Shown here: positions 1 through 8,048 of the stretch, in pieces | Layout of the letters: the number at the start of each line of letters is the position of its first letter | Position numbering within the stretch: position 1 is the stretch's first letter | DNA from: Nucisporomicrobium flavum | GTDB taxonomy: Bacteria; Actinomycetota; Actinomycetes; Mycobacteriales; Micromonosporaceae | Assembly (NCBI RefSeq): GCF_016464385.1 | Contig: NZ_JADMLH010000001.1 | Coordinates: 372,001-436,000, forward strand | Direction: 5' to 3' | DNA length: 64,000 bases | The notes under the pieces: generated by a model | What the model saw: only the letters and a program-made list of their open reading frames with translations | What the model was told of the DNA's origin: nothing | The model's database searches: none | Position numbers and translations under genes: made by a program

Positions 1-1
1 C

Positions 2-514
2 GAGCTCGTCGACGCGTTCCGGGCCGCCCGCCGCCCGGTGGTGCACATCGTGCGGCTCTACGCCGGCGAGGACGTGGACCTGGTCCGGCGCTCGCTGATC
101 GGCGGCGGCGCGGACATGGTCCGTCCCGGCAGCAAGGGGCGGCTGCTCGCGCCGGGCCTGCTGATCGGCGACGGCCCCGGCCTCGACGACGACCTGCTCC
201 TCGGCGGGGCGCCGCAACCGCTCGGCCCGCACGAGTACGCACTCTTCAAGCCGCGCTGGGGCGCCTTCTACCGGACCCCGCTGGACGATCTGCTGCGCGG
301 GTGGGGCGTCGACACCGTCGTGTTCGCCGGCTGCAACCTGCCCAACTGCCCGCGGGCGAGCATCGTCCAGGCCAGCGAGCGCGACTACCGGGTGGTGCTG
401 GCCACCGACGCCATCTCGCAGGCCTCGGAGCAGGGCTTCCGCGAGGTGGCCGGGCTGGGCGTCGTGCTGCTGGACGTCGCGACGATCACCGCACGGCTCG
501 AAGGAACGCGTTGA
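2..514 (+). CDS. Cysteine hydrolase, isochorismatase-like (5' end outside window)
   Basis: The reading frame is already open at base 2, so the start codon lies before the window; 170 residues are visible. The visible part has the family's catalytic lysine (FKPRWGAF, followed by the usual TPLDDLLR helix). It also has the nucleophilic cysteine in PNCPRAS, which aligns with the NxCVxxT motif of isochorismatase-like amidases. The catalytic aspartate would lie in the missing N-terminus. These soluble enzymes hydrolyse amides, ureides or vinyl ethers; the substrate cannot be told. The 3' end overlaps the convergent peptidase gene by 29 bp. An internal GTG at 38 would give a protein lacking the first strand, so it is unlikely to be the true start. 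Confidence 0.85.
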   Translation, partial: ELVDAFRAARRPVVHIVRLYAGEDVDLVRRSLIGGGADMVRPGSKGRLLAPGLLIGDGPGLDDDLLLGGAPQPLGPHEYALFKPRWGAFYRTPLDDLLRGWGVDTVVFAGCNLPNCPRASIVQASERDYRVVLATDAISQASEQGFREVAGLGVVLLDVATITARLEGTR

Positions 515-1568
515 GCGCCGCCCGGTACGGCTCCACCGTGGCCAGGTCGGCGTACTCGTCGGGGCCGTGCTGGCCGTCGCCACCCGGTCCGAAGATGACG
601 GCGTCGATGCCGCGCGCGGAGTAGAAGCGCCCGTCCGCGGCACCGTGCTTGCGCAGCAGGTCGCCCGGATAGCCCGCGTCGCGCGCCGCGGCCTGCAGCG
701 CCAGCACCTCGGAGCTGCCGGGTTCCGCGTGGTGCGGGGCGCCCAGGCTGTCGACGCTCACCTCGACGCCGGCGAGCTCGCGCAAGTGGGCCGCGATGTC
801 CGCGACGTCCCGGCCGGCGAGGCTCGCGTCGCCCGGCGGGAAGCGGATGTCCAGCCAGGCCGTGGCGTCGGCCGGGACCTGGTTGACGGCCCGGTTGCCG
901 GTCTCGACCCGGGCCACGGTGACCGTGGTCGCCCACGCCTCGGCGGCGGGCACGGGATAGCGGTCCAGCACGCGGCCGAGGGCGGCGGTCAGGCGCAGCA
1001 CGGCGTTGTCGCCGAGCCACGGGTACGCGGCGTGCGCGGCCGTCCCGGTGGCGTGCAGGCGTACCTGGAGGATGCCCTTGGACTCGGTGACGACGCGCAG
1101 CCGGCTCTGCTCGCCGATCACCACGAAACCGGCCGTGACGCCCTGGTCGAGCTGGTGGCCGGTGCCGTCGTACCCGCCGACCTCCTCGTCGGTCACCAAC
1201 TGCAGGCCCAGGGGGTACGGCACCTCGCGCGCGAGCGTGCGGAACACGTCGGCCATCACGAGCGCCGCGACCTTCATGTCCTGGGCGCCGCGGCCGTACA
1301 GCCGCCCGTCGCGTACCACCGGCCGGAACTGCTCCTCGGGCGCGGGGACGACGTCGAGGTGCGCGTTGAGCATCACCCGGAACGCGGGGCGGGTGCCCGC
1401 GGCGTACAGCAGCGCGCTCGGTTTGCCCCCGGAGCTGAACCGCTCGACCGTGAAGCCGGGACCGACGCGATCGACGACGAGGTCGAGGGCTTCGCGGAGG
1501 CGCTCGGGACGGTCGGCGGTGGACGGGATCGCGACGAGGCGTACGGCGGCGTCCAGCAGGTCCTCCAT
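486..1568 (-). CDS. M20 family metallopeptidase / deacylase
   Basis: A 360-residue protein of the ArgE/DapE/CPG2 group, dinuclear zinc enzymes that hydrolyse N-acyl amino acids or peptides in the cytoplasm. Metal and catalytic motifs are in order: AHLDVVP (His70), GRGAQDMK (Asp97), and TDEEVGG with the catalytic and metal-binding pair Glu128-Glu129. A C-terminal His lies in GGDGQHGPDE. The lid (dimerisation) domain lies roughly between residues 165 and 280. I start at ATG 1568 (MEDLLDAAV) because the 26 residues before it in the same frame are not family-like. The gene is monocistronic and convergent with the isochorismatase-like gene. The exact substrate is unknown. Confidence 0.88.
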   Translation of the reverse strand: MEDLLDAAVRLVAIPSTADRPERLREALDLVVDRVGPGFTVERFSSGGKPSALLYAAGTRPAFRVMLNAHLDVVPAPEEQFRPVVRDGRLYGRGAQDMKVAALVMADVFRTLAREVPYPLGLQLVTDEEVGGYDGTGHQLDQGVTAGFVVIGEQSRLRVVTESKGILQVRLHATGTAAHAAYPWLGDNAVLRLTAALGRVLDRYPVPAAEAWATTVTVARVETGNRAVNQVPADATAWLDIRFPPGDASLAGRDVADIAAHLRELAGVEVSVDSLGAPHHAEPGSSEVLALQAAARDAGYPGDLLRKHGAADGRFYSARGIDAVIFGPGGDGQHGPDEYADLATVEPYRAALNAFLRAVR

Positions 1569-1705
1569 GCGGTCCGACGCTACCGGCAGCGGTAATCCGG
1601 TTGCCCGGCGCACGGCCTGCGGATAGACATGCGGGCGACTCGACACGGAAAGGAGGGCTGAGCCATGTCCCGCATGTTCAACGCCTTTTCGGAAGAGAGA
1701 ACACC

Positions 1706-2629
1706 GTGCCGCTTCACCTGCGCCCGCTGACCGGGCGCGCCGAGATCGATCTGTTCAACCGGCTGCCGTACGTGCTCAACCGCGAGATCGCCAAGGATCT
1801 CGATGACGGCCTCCGCCACCTGCCGTGGCTCTGGATCGCTCTGGACTCGGGGCGGCTCGTGGCCCGCGCCGGGTTCTGGGCACCGCCGGGCCAGGCCGTA
1901 CCCATGTTCCTGGACGTCTTCGACGTGGCACCCGGCCACCTCGACGACGGCGTCCGCCTGCTCACCGAGGCCCTCGCCCACGTGCCGCGCCCGGAGGAGT
2001 ACACCCGGTTCGTGCCGCCCGGGTGGCGCGACGACCCGGACACGCGGCGCGAGGTCGAGGACCGGATCGCCGCGCTGGAACGCACCGGCGCGAAGCTGTT
2101 CGTCGAGCGTCTGCGCCTGCAGTGGCAGCCCGGGACGCCGGTTCCGGCGCCGTCCGGGCGGCTGGCCTTCCGCCCGGTCACCGGCCCGGACGAGCTGATC
2201 GCGCTGATGACCGAGGTCCTGGACGGCACCCTCGACGCCCACAGCCGGGCCGACCTGACCCGGATGACCGCCGCCGAGGCCGCACGCAAGCAGTACGACG
2301 AGGAGCTGTCCCGCTACTCCACTCCGCGGGAGTGGTGGCGGATCGGCTGCCTGCCGGACGGGCGGCCCGCCGGGTTCGTCATCCCCGCGCACAACGGGTA
2401 CAACCCGATCATCGCGTACATCGGGGTGGTGCCGGGGCAGCGCGGGAACGGGTACATCGACGAGATCCTCGCGGAGGGCACCCGGGTGCTGGCCGCCGAG
2501 GGCGTACCCCGGATCCGGGCCGCCACCGACCTCGGCAACGTCCCGATGGCCCGGGCGTTCGCCCGGGCCGGGTACGAGGTGATCGAGCGCCAGCTCGACA
2601 TGGTCTGGCCCGGCACACGCCTCAGCTAG
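1706..2629 (+). CDS. GNAT family N-acetyltransferase
   Basis: A 308-residue acetyltransferase. The C-terminal GNAT core carries the acetyl-CoA binding motif A: VVPGQRGNGY supplies the Q/RxxGxG/A loop, followed by the amphipathic helix IDEILAEG. A later AGYEVIER segment matches the end of the fold. The N-terminal ~150 residues look like a second, degenerate GNAT lobe, as in double-GNAT actinobacterial proteins. GTG 1706 is chosen because a purine-rich ribosome binding site (GGAAGAGAGA, 1691-1700) lies just before it; the frame stays open back to 1601 without a better start. The gene overlaps ssuD tail to tail by 8 bp. The acceptor substrate is unknown. Confidence 0.82.
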   Translation: MPLHLRPLTGRAEIDLFNRLPYVLNREIAKDLDDGLRHLPWLWIALDSGRLVARAGFWAPPGQAVPMFLDVFDVAPGHLDDGVRLLTEALAHVPRPEEYTRFVPPGWRDDPDTRREVEDRIAALERTGAKLFVERLRLQWQPGTPVPAPSGRLAFRPVTGPDELIALMTEVLDGTLDAHSRADLTRMTAAEAARKQYDEELSRYSTPREWWRIGCLPDGRPAGFVIPAHNGYNPIIAYIGVVPGQRGNGYIDEILAEGTRVLAAEGVPRIRAATDLGNVPMARAFARAGYEVIERQLDMVWPGTRLS

Positions 2630-3791
2630 GCGCGGCCGCGGGTGCCGGTCGCTCGATCGGCACCCCGGCGAACGGGATGCTCGCCTGCTGGGCGCTGCCG
2701 CCGGCCGGGTGCCGCCAGAGCCCCCGCCGGGCGAGCTCGGGCAGCACCCCCTCGCCGAACCAGTACGCCTCCTCCAGGTGCGGGTAGCCGGAGAGGATGA
2801 ACTCGGTGATGCCGAGGGCGGCGTACTCCTCGATGCGGTCGGCGATCTCGGTGTGGCTGCCGACCAGGGCGGTGCCCGCGCCGCCGCGGACGAGGCCGAT
2901 GCCGGCCCACAGGTTCGGCGCCACGACGAGCCCGTCGCGGGAGCCACCGTGCAGGTCGAGCATGCGGCGCTGCCCCTCGGACTCGCTGCGGCGCAGCCCG
3001 GCCTGCACGGCCTCGATGTCGGCGGGTGACACGTGGCGCAGCAGCCGTTCCGCCTCGGCCCAGGCCGCCTCGGCGGTGTCCCGGGCGATGACGTGCAGCC
3101 GGATGCCGAAGCGCAGCCCGGGGTTGAGCCCCCGGATCCAGTCGAGCTTCCGCGCGACCTGCGCCGGGGGTTCGCCCCAGGTCAGGTAGACGTCGCTGTG
3201 CGCGGCGGCGACCGGGCCGGCGGCCGCCGAGGAGCCGCCGAAGTAGATCTCCGGCGCCGGGTCCGGTACGCGACTGAGCCGGGCGCCCTCCACGCGCAGG
3301 TGCTCGCCGTGGTGGTCGACGGTCTCCCCGCGCCACAGGGCCCGCACGATGCTCAGGAACTCGTCCGTCCGCGCGTACCGGGCGTCCTTGCCGAGGAAGT
3401 CGCCGTACGCCCGCTGCTCGCCCGACTCCCCGCCGGTGACCACGTTGAGCAGCAGCCGGTTGCCGGAGAGCCGCTGGAAGGTCGACGCCATCTGCGCGGC
3501 GAGCGTGGGCGACACCAGCCCGGGCCGGAACGCGACGAGGAACTTGAGCCGCTCGGTGACCTCGGTGAGCATCGCCGTGCTGAGCCAGGCGTCCTCGCAC
3601 CACGCGCCGGTGGGGGTGAGCGCGCCGGCGAAGCCGAGCTGCTCGGCGCTGCGGGCGATCTGCCCGAGGTAGGCGATGGTCAGCGGGCGCACGCCGCCGG
3701 CGGCGCCGACGGGCACGCCGTGACCGCCACCGACGATGTCGCGGCTGTCGCCGTTGGTCGGCAGGAACCAGTGGAAGTCCAGGGAAGCCAT
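2622..3791 (-). CDS. ssuD: FMNH2-dependent alkanesulfonate monooxygenase (SsuD type)
   Basis: A 389-residue luciferase-like monooxygenase. SsuD enzymes use reduced FMN and O2 to split alkanesulfonates into aldehyde and sulfite, giving sulfur under sulfate limitation. Family features are visible: DFHWFLPTNGDSR at the N-terminus, GALTPTG, FLVAFRPGLVSPTLAAQ, LNVVTGG and a C-terminal FILSGYPHLEEA. Its head-to-head position with an SsuA/SsuC transporter, 46 bp apart, supports the assignment. No SsuE-like flavin reductase is present nearby, so FMNH2 would have to come from elsewhere. A different sulfur-containing substrate, as in dibenzothiophene-sulfone or dimethylsulfone monooxygenases, cannot be excluded. 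Confidence 0.9.
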   Translation of the reverse strand: MASLDFHWFLPTNGDSRDIVGGGHGVPVGAAGGVRPLTIAYLGQIARSAEQLGFAGALTPTGAWCEDAWLSTAMLTEVTERLKFLVAFRPGLVSPTLAAQMASTFQRLSGNRLLLNVVTGGESGEQRAYGDFLGKDARYARTDEFLSIVRALWRGETVDHHGEHLRVEGARLSRVPDPAPEIYFGGSSAAAGPVAAAHSDVYLTWGEPPAQVARKLDWIRGLNPGLRFGIRLHVIARDTAEAAWAEAERLLRHVSPADIEAVQAGLRRSESEGQRRMLDLHGGSRDGLVVAPNLWAGIGLVRGGAGTALVGSHTEIADRIEEYAALGITEFILSGYPHLEEAYWFGEGVLPELARRGLWRHPAGGSAQQASIPFAGVPIERPAPAAAPS

Positions 3792-3797
3792 GACCGC

Positions 3798-3831
3798 ACC
3801 CTACCCATATATCCTATCGGTTAGATAGAGT
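3798..3831. promoter_or_regulatory. Divergent ssuD / ssuA promoter with inverted-repeat operator
   Basis: The 46 bp between the two starts holds two facing -10 hexamers. TAGGGT on the minus strand (3803 to 3798) lies 6 nt before the ssuD ATG. TAGAGT on the plus strand (3826-3831) lies 6 nt before the ssuA ATG. Both spacings predict leaderless transcripts. Between them is the inverted repeat CTATC-N5-GATAG (3814-3828), whose right arm overlaps the ssuA -10, in a locally AT-rich stretch. One regulator bound here could control both directions. Which sulfur regulator that is cannot be seen. Confidence 0.55.
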
Positions 3832-3837
3832 GCGGCC

Positions 3838-4791
3838 ATGCATCGACGTGACGTGATCTTCGGCGGGCTCGCGGTGGCCGCGTCCGCGGTCCTGGCCGGC
3901 TGCGGCGACGACTCGGCCGCCGGCTCCGGCGGTTCCGGCGACTCCGGGTTGCGCATCGGCTACCAGCGCTTCGGCGGGCTCAGCCTGGTCAAGGCCCGCT
4001 CCGCGTACGCCGGCGCGACCTGGTCGCTGTTCGAGAGCGGGCCGGCCCTCACCGAGGCGCTCAAGGCCGGCGCCATCGACCTCGGCCAGACCGGCGAGGC
4101 GCCACCCATCTTCGCCGCGGCCGCGAAGATCCCCTTCGTCATCGCGGGCACCAGCGCGCCCGTGCCCAGGGGCGAGGCCGTGCTCGTGAAGAAGGCCCGC
4201 GGCTTCAAGACCTTCGCCGACCTGCGCGGGCGCACGGTCGCGCTCAACAAGGGCTCCAACGTGCACTGGCTGCTGGTCCGGCTGCTCGAGGCCAACGGGA
4301 TGACGCTGTCGGACCTCACCGTGAAGTACCTGAAGCCCGCCGAGGGGCGGCCCGCGTTCGACAACGACCAGGTCGACGCGTGGATCATTTGGGACCCGTA
4401 CTTCGCTCTCGCCGAGCAGCCCGGCGTCCAGGTGCTCGCCGACGCGACCGGGCTCGCCAACAACCGCGAGTACATCCTCGTCTCCCCCGACGCCGCCGGG
4501 AAGAAGACTGAGCAGGTGAAGGCGTTCCTGCAGGCGTACCGCACCACCACGGACTGGGGCATCGCCAACGCGGCCGAACGGGCCCGCATCCTGGCGCCCG
4601 AGCTGAAGATCGACGAGCCGGTGACGGCCCGGGCCCTCGCCCGCAGCGCGCAGCCGCTCGCGGCCCTCACCCCGGCTGTCGGCGACGAGCTGCAGGCGAT
4701 CGCCGACGGCTTCACCAAGCTCGGGCTCATCCCCGGCAGCGTCGACATGAAGGCCCGCATCGACAGCCGCTTCTCTGCGGACCTGCAGTGA
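3838..4791 (+). CDS. ssuA: Aliphatic sulfonate ABC transporter substrate-binding lipoprotein
   Basis: A 317-residue periplasmic-type binding protein of the SsuA/TauA (NMT1/THI5-like) family. The N-terminus MHRRDVIFGG is twin-arginine-like and leads to a lipobox ending in Cys22 (VLAGC), so the mature protein is probably a membrane-anchored lipoprotein. The family motifs RIGYQRFGGL, AGAIDLGQTGEAPP and LNKGSNVHWLLVRLL follow, as do DAWIIWDPYFALAE and NREYILVSPD. It should capture sulfonates outside the membrane and hand them to SsuC. It is coupled to ssuC by a 4 bp GTGA overlap and divergently transcribed from ssuD. Confidence 0.88.
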   Translation: MHRRDVIFGGLAVAASAVLAGCGDDSAAGSGGSGDSGLRIGYQRFGGLSLVKARSAYAGATWSLFESGPALTEALKAGAIDLGQTGEAPPIFAAAAKIPFVIAGTSAPVPRGEAVLVKKARGFKTFADLRGRTVALNKGSNVHWLLVRLLEANGMTLSDLTVKYLKPAEGRPAFDNDQVDAWIIWDPYFALAEQPGVQVLADATGLANNREYILVSPDAAGKKTEQVKAFLQAYRTTTDWGIANAAERARILAPELKIDEPVTARALARSAQPLAALTPAVGDELQAIADGFTKLGLIPGSVDMKARIDSRFSADLQ

Positions 4792-5612
4792 CCGCGCTCG
4801 CCACGCCGCCGGCGGTCACCGCCGCTCCCGCGCCCGCCACCACCCGCCGCCGGCCGCGGCTGCGCTGGCAACGGGCCGTCAGCCCGGTCGTCATCCTGCT
4901 CGCCTGGGAGGCGCTGTCGCGCGGCGGCGTCCTCTCGCCGGACAAGCTGCCGGCGCCGAGCACCGTGTTGCGCACCGGCTGGCGGCTCACCGCCGACGGC
5001 ACGCTCGGGGCCCACCTCGCGGACTCGCTCACCCGGGCCGCGGCCGGGCTGCTCATCGGCGGCGTGCTCGCGCTCGCGCTCGGCACGGCCGCCGGGCTGC
5101 TGCGCCTCGGCGACGACGTCATCGACCCGCCGGTGCAGATGGCCCGCATGCTGCCGCACCTGGCACTGGTGCCGCTGCTGATCATCTGGGTCGGCATCGG
5201 CGAGTCCATGAAGATCAGCCTGGTCGCGCTGGGCGTGTTCTTCCCGCTCTACTTCAACGTGTACGCCGGCATCCGCGACATCGACGAGCGGCTGGTGGAG
5301 GCGGCCCGCACCTACGGGCTGGGCCCCTGGGCCCGGCTGCGGCACGTGGTTCTGCCCGGCGCCCTGCCCTCGCTCTTCCTGGGCCTGCGGCTGGCGATCG
5401 GCGCGGCCTGGCTGAGCCTCGTGGTCGGCGAGCAGACCAACACCCAGAACGGCATCGGCTTCCTCATGATGGAGGCCCGCGAGTTCAGCCAGACCGACGT
5501 CGTGGTGCTGGGCCTGTTCGTGTACGCGGCCCTGGGACTGCTGTCCGACCTGCTCCTGCGCGCGCTGGAGAGCAGGGCCCTGCAATGGCGGCGCGGCCTG
5601 CGAGCGCGGTGA
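4788..5612 (+). CDS. ssuC: Aliphatic sulfonate ABC transporter permease
   Basis: A 274-residue inner-membrane permease of the BPD_transp_1 family with about six hydrophobic segments. The cytoplasmic EAA loop is clear (EAARTYGLGPWARLRHVVLPGALP), and this is where an ATPase would dock. An N-terminal extension of about 35 residues, rich in Pro and Arg, precedes the first membrane helix. The GTG start overlaps the ssuA stop (GTGA). No ATP-binding subunit (ssuB) follows: the next gene is convergent. The transporter must therefore borrow an ATPase encoded elsewhere or have lost function. Confidence 0.87.
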   Translation: MTALATPPAVTAAPAPATTRRRPRLRWQRAVSPVVILLAWEALSRGGVLSPDKLPAPSTVLRTGWRLTADGTLGAHLADSLTRAAAGLLIGGVLALALGTAAGLLRLGDDVIDPPVQMARMLPHLALVPLLIIWVGIGESMKISLVALGVFFPLYFNVYAGIRDIDERLVEAARTYGLGPWARLRHVVLPGALPSLFLGLRLAIGAAWLSLVVGEQTNTQNGIGFLMMEAREFSQTDVVVLGLFVYAALGLLSDLLLRALESRALQWRRGLRAR

Positions 5613-5618
5613 CGCCGC

Positions 5619-6074
5619 TCAGCGGGAGCCGTCGTACCAGGTGTCGCCCTCGGCGATCAGGATGCGGGTGAGGTAGTCGGCGAGGTTCGTGGCCACCGGG
5701 CGGCGCTCGTCGGTCTCGTGCTCCCAGACCAGCACCGCGCCCGCGGGATCCCCGGCCCGGTACGCGAACTGGTCGCCGCCGCCGTTGTCACCGAAGAACA
5801 GGAGGTCGTCGAAGGGCGCGTACAGGTCCTTGAAGTCCGGGAACGTGCGGAACTCGAGGTTGTCCCGGACGATGCGCTCGACCGGCCACACGACGTCGAG
5901 ACCGCTCTCGCCGCGTACCCCGTCCGTCTCGCGCAGCAGCCCGGCGAGGTCCTCGGGAAAGGTCTGGCCGAGCCGCTCCTGCGCGGCCGCGATCGCCCAC
6001 TCCCCCGCGCCCTCGGCGACCTCCGCCGTGGGCAGCACCGCCAGGACGATGTCGCGCCAGAACACAGCCAGCAT
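5619..6074 (-). CDS. SMI1/KNR4 family protein
   Basis: A 151-residue acidic protein with the SMI1/KNR4 (SUKH) signature. It includes a helix pair with LGQTFPEDLAGLLRETDGV, the strand segment DLLFFGDNGGGDQFAY, and the end motif ATNLADYLTRIL. Bacterial SUKH proteins are often immunity proteins against polymorphic toxins, but many stand alone with unknown roles. No toxin gene is adjacent here. A TAGGAT hexamer 6 nt upstream of the ATG suggests a leaderless transcript. It lies between the convergent ssuC and a divergent histidine kinase gene. Confidence 0.75.
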   Translation of the reverse strand: MLAVFWRDIVLAVLPTAEVAEGAGEWAIAAAQERLGQTFPEDLAGLLRETDGVRGESGLDVVWPVERIVRDNLEFRTFPDFKDLYAPFDDLLFFGDNGGGDQFAYRAGDPAGAVLVWEHETDERRPVATNLADYLTRILIAEGDTWYDGSR

Positions 6075-6080
6075 GCGAGC

Positions 6081-6086
6081 ATCCTA
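6081..6086 (-). promoter_or_regulatory. Candidate -10 element for the SMI1/KNR4 gene
   Basis: TAGGAT on the minus strand ends 6 nt before the ATG at 6074, the spacing expected for a leaderless mRNA. No convincing -35 element was identified. Confidence 0.4.
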
Positions 6087-6136
6087 CGAGAGCCGGGAAC
6101 ACCTGGATTCGTCCGCAAGATGCCGGTTGGTACCGG

Positions 6137-6142
6137 TAGGGT
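6137..6142 (+). promoter_or_regulatory. Candidate -10 element for the CHASE histidine kinase
   Basis: TAGGGT lies 7 nt before ATG 6150. This supports that ATG as the start, because the frame is open far upstream but no ribosome binding site is seen. It predicts a leaderless transcript. Confidence 0.4.
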
Positions 6143-6149
6143 CGTGGCG

Positions 6150-7994
6150 ATGAACCGGCGGTCGTGGATGAGGCGTCCCGGCCGGTGGTCCGGACGGATC
6201 CTGGCCCTGGTCGTCGTGCTGGGCGTGGCCGGTACGGCCATGGCCGCCGTCGCGCTGCGCCGCGCCGACGACGACCGGCGCGAGCGGGCGCTGAGCCAGC
6301 AGACCTTCATCGTCACGCAGGCCGTGCAGGCCGAGATGCGCCGCTACAGCACCTCGCTCACCGACCTCTCGGCCGCCATCGGCGCCCAGTCCCAGCTCGA
6401 GGCGGCCGAGTTCACCGCGATCACCGCCCCGGTCGACCGGCAGCGGCTGCCCGGCGTCACCGGCGTCGTGTACGTCGTCCCCGCCACGACCGCGCAGATC
6501 CCGCAGGTGCAGCGGTACTGGCGCGACCGCGGCACGACGGACCTGGTGCTGCAGCCCACCGACCCGGACGCGGCCGAACACTTCTTCGTCGTCCTCGACC
6601 GCGCCACCGAGCCGACGACCGGCCCCGCGATCGGCCGCGACGCCGCCGGCTCCCCCGAGGCGCTCGAGGTGCTCCGCCGCTCGCGGGACAGCCACCGCAT
6701 CGCGACCAGCCGCACGTACCGGCTGCTGCGCGACGAGGATGTGCCCGCCAACCTGCAGCAGCTGTCCTTCACGCTGGCCGCGCCGGTGTACTCGACCTCA
6801 CCGGCGGCCCGCGACCTCGGCCGCTTCCGCGGCTGGCTGCTCATGGCGCTGCGCGCCAAGGACTTCCTCCATCAGGCGATCAGCGGCACCGTCCGCGACA
6901 CGGTCGCCGTCACGCTCTCCGACGCCGGCGACGGGGTGCTGAAACCGGTAGCGAGCTGGACACCCGCCGCGGCCGTCGACCGAGACCTGCCGCCCCGCGC
7001 CGTCACGGTCGCGGTGCCGCAACGTACCTGGGCACTGACGGTCACCCCGACCCGCCGGCTGCTGCCGGACACCGACCTGCACCGCGACCTGATCGCGTGG
7101 ATCGTCGGCCTGGTCATCACCGGGCTGCTCGCCGCGCTGACCGGCACGGTGATCACCGCCCGCAACCGGGCGCTGCGCCGCGTCGACGAGGCCACCGCCG
7201 CGCTGCGCGACGACATCGCCCGGCGGGAGGCCGTCGAGCAGCAGCTGCGCCGCCGGGAGAGCGAGCTGGTCGGCTTCGCCGGGGTGGTCGCGCACGACCT
7301 GCGCAGCCCGCTGTCGCGCATCACCGGGTACGCGGACTTCCTGCGCGAGGAGGCCGCCGGGCGCCTGGACCCGGTGCACCGCGACTTCCTCGAGCGCCTG
7401 TACGCCGGCGCCCAGCGCATGCAGTCGCTCATCGACGACCTGCTCGACTACGCGATGGCCGACAACCGGCTCCTCACCAGCGCGCAGGTGGACCTCGGCC
7501 GCCTGGTCGACGACATCGTGCGGGAACGCGTCACCGGGCTCGGTGACCGGCCCGCCGCGGTCACGGTGGAGCCGCTGCCGACCGTCGCCGGCGACCCGGT
7601 CCTGCTGCGCCAGGTGCTGGACAACCTCATCGGCAACGCGCTCAAGTACACCCCGTACGGTCACGACCCGTCGGTGGAGGTCACCTGCCGGCCGGACGGC
7701 ACCGGCTGGCGCATCGAGGTCGCCGACCACGGCATCGGGATCCCGCCGGAGCAGCGCGAGACCGTCTTCACCGCATTCACCCGCGCCGGCGGCAGCGAGG
7801 GCTACCCGGGCACGGGCCTGGGCCTGGCCATCGTGCACCGCATCGTCGAGCGCCACGGCGGCCGGGTCGGCGTCGACGGCAACGACGGCGGTGGCAGCCG
7901 GTTCTGGTTCACGCTGCCCGGGGAGCCGGCGCCGGCCGAGCCGTCCGGCGCCGGGCTGACCGCGCAACCGGAGAAATCCGCGCCAACGCATTGA
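6150..7994 (+). CDS. CHASE-domain sensor histidine kinase
   Basis: A 614-residue membrane kinase. A first transmembrane helix (about residues 14-34) is followed by an extracellular CHASE-type sensor domain to about 270 and a second helix near 310-335 (WIVGLVITGLLAALTG). A short coiled coil leads to the HisKA dimerisation domain with phospho-acceptor His382 in VVAHDLRSPL. The HATPase domain has the N box (DNLIGNALKYT), G1 (DHGIGIP) and G2 (GTGLGLAI). The protein should autophosphorylate on sensing a small extracellular ligand. No response regulator gene is adjacent, so it is an orphan kinase. ATG 6150 is chosen from the -10 spacing and the start of the membrane anchor. Confidence 0.88.
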   Translation: MNRRSWMRRPGRWSGRILALVVVLGVAGTAMAAVALRRADDDRRERALSQQTFIVTQAVQAEMRRYSTSLTDLSAAIGAQSQLEAAEFTAITAPVDRQRLPGVTGVVYVVPATTAQIPQVQRYWRDRGTTDLVLQPTDPDAAEHFFVVLDRATEPTTGPAIGRDAAGSPEALEVLRRSRDSHRIATSRTYRLLRDEDVPANLQQLSFTLAAPVYSTSPAARDLGRFRGWLLMALRAKDFLHQAISGTVRDTVAVTLSDAGDGVLKPVASWTPAAAVDRDLPPRAVTVAVPQRTWALTVTPTRRLLPDTDLHRDLIAWIVGLVITGLLAALTGTVITARNRALRRVDEATAALRDDIARREAVEQQLRRRESELVGFAGVVAHDLRSPLSRITGYADFLREEAAGRLDPVHRDFLERLYAGAQRMQSLIDDLLDYAMADNRLLTSAQVDLGRLVDDIVRERVTGLGDRPAAVTVEPLPTVAGDPVLLRQVLDNLIGNALKYTPYGHDPSVEVTCRPDGTGWRIEVADHGIGIPPEQRETVFTAFTRAGGSEGYPGTGLGLAIVHRIVERHGGRVGVDGNDGGGSRFWFTLPGEPAPAEPSGAGLTAQPEKSAPTH

Positions 7995-8048
7995 CCGACT
8001 CCGATGGAGCCGGAATGCTGGTCATCTCCGGCAGCAGGGAGGACCCTC

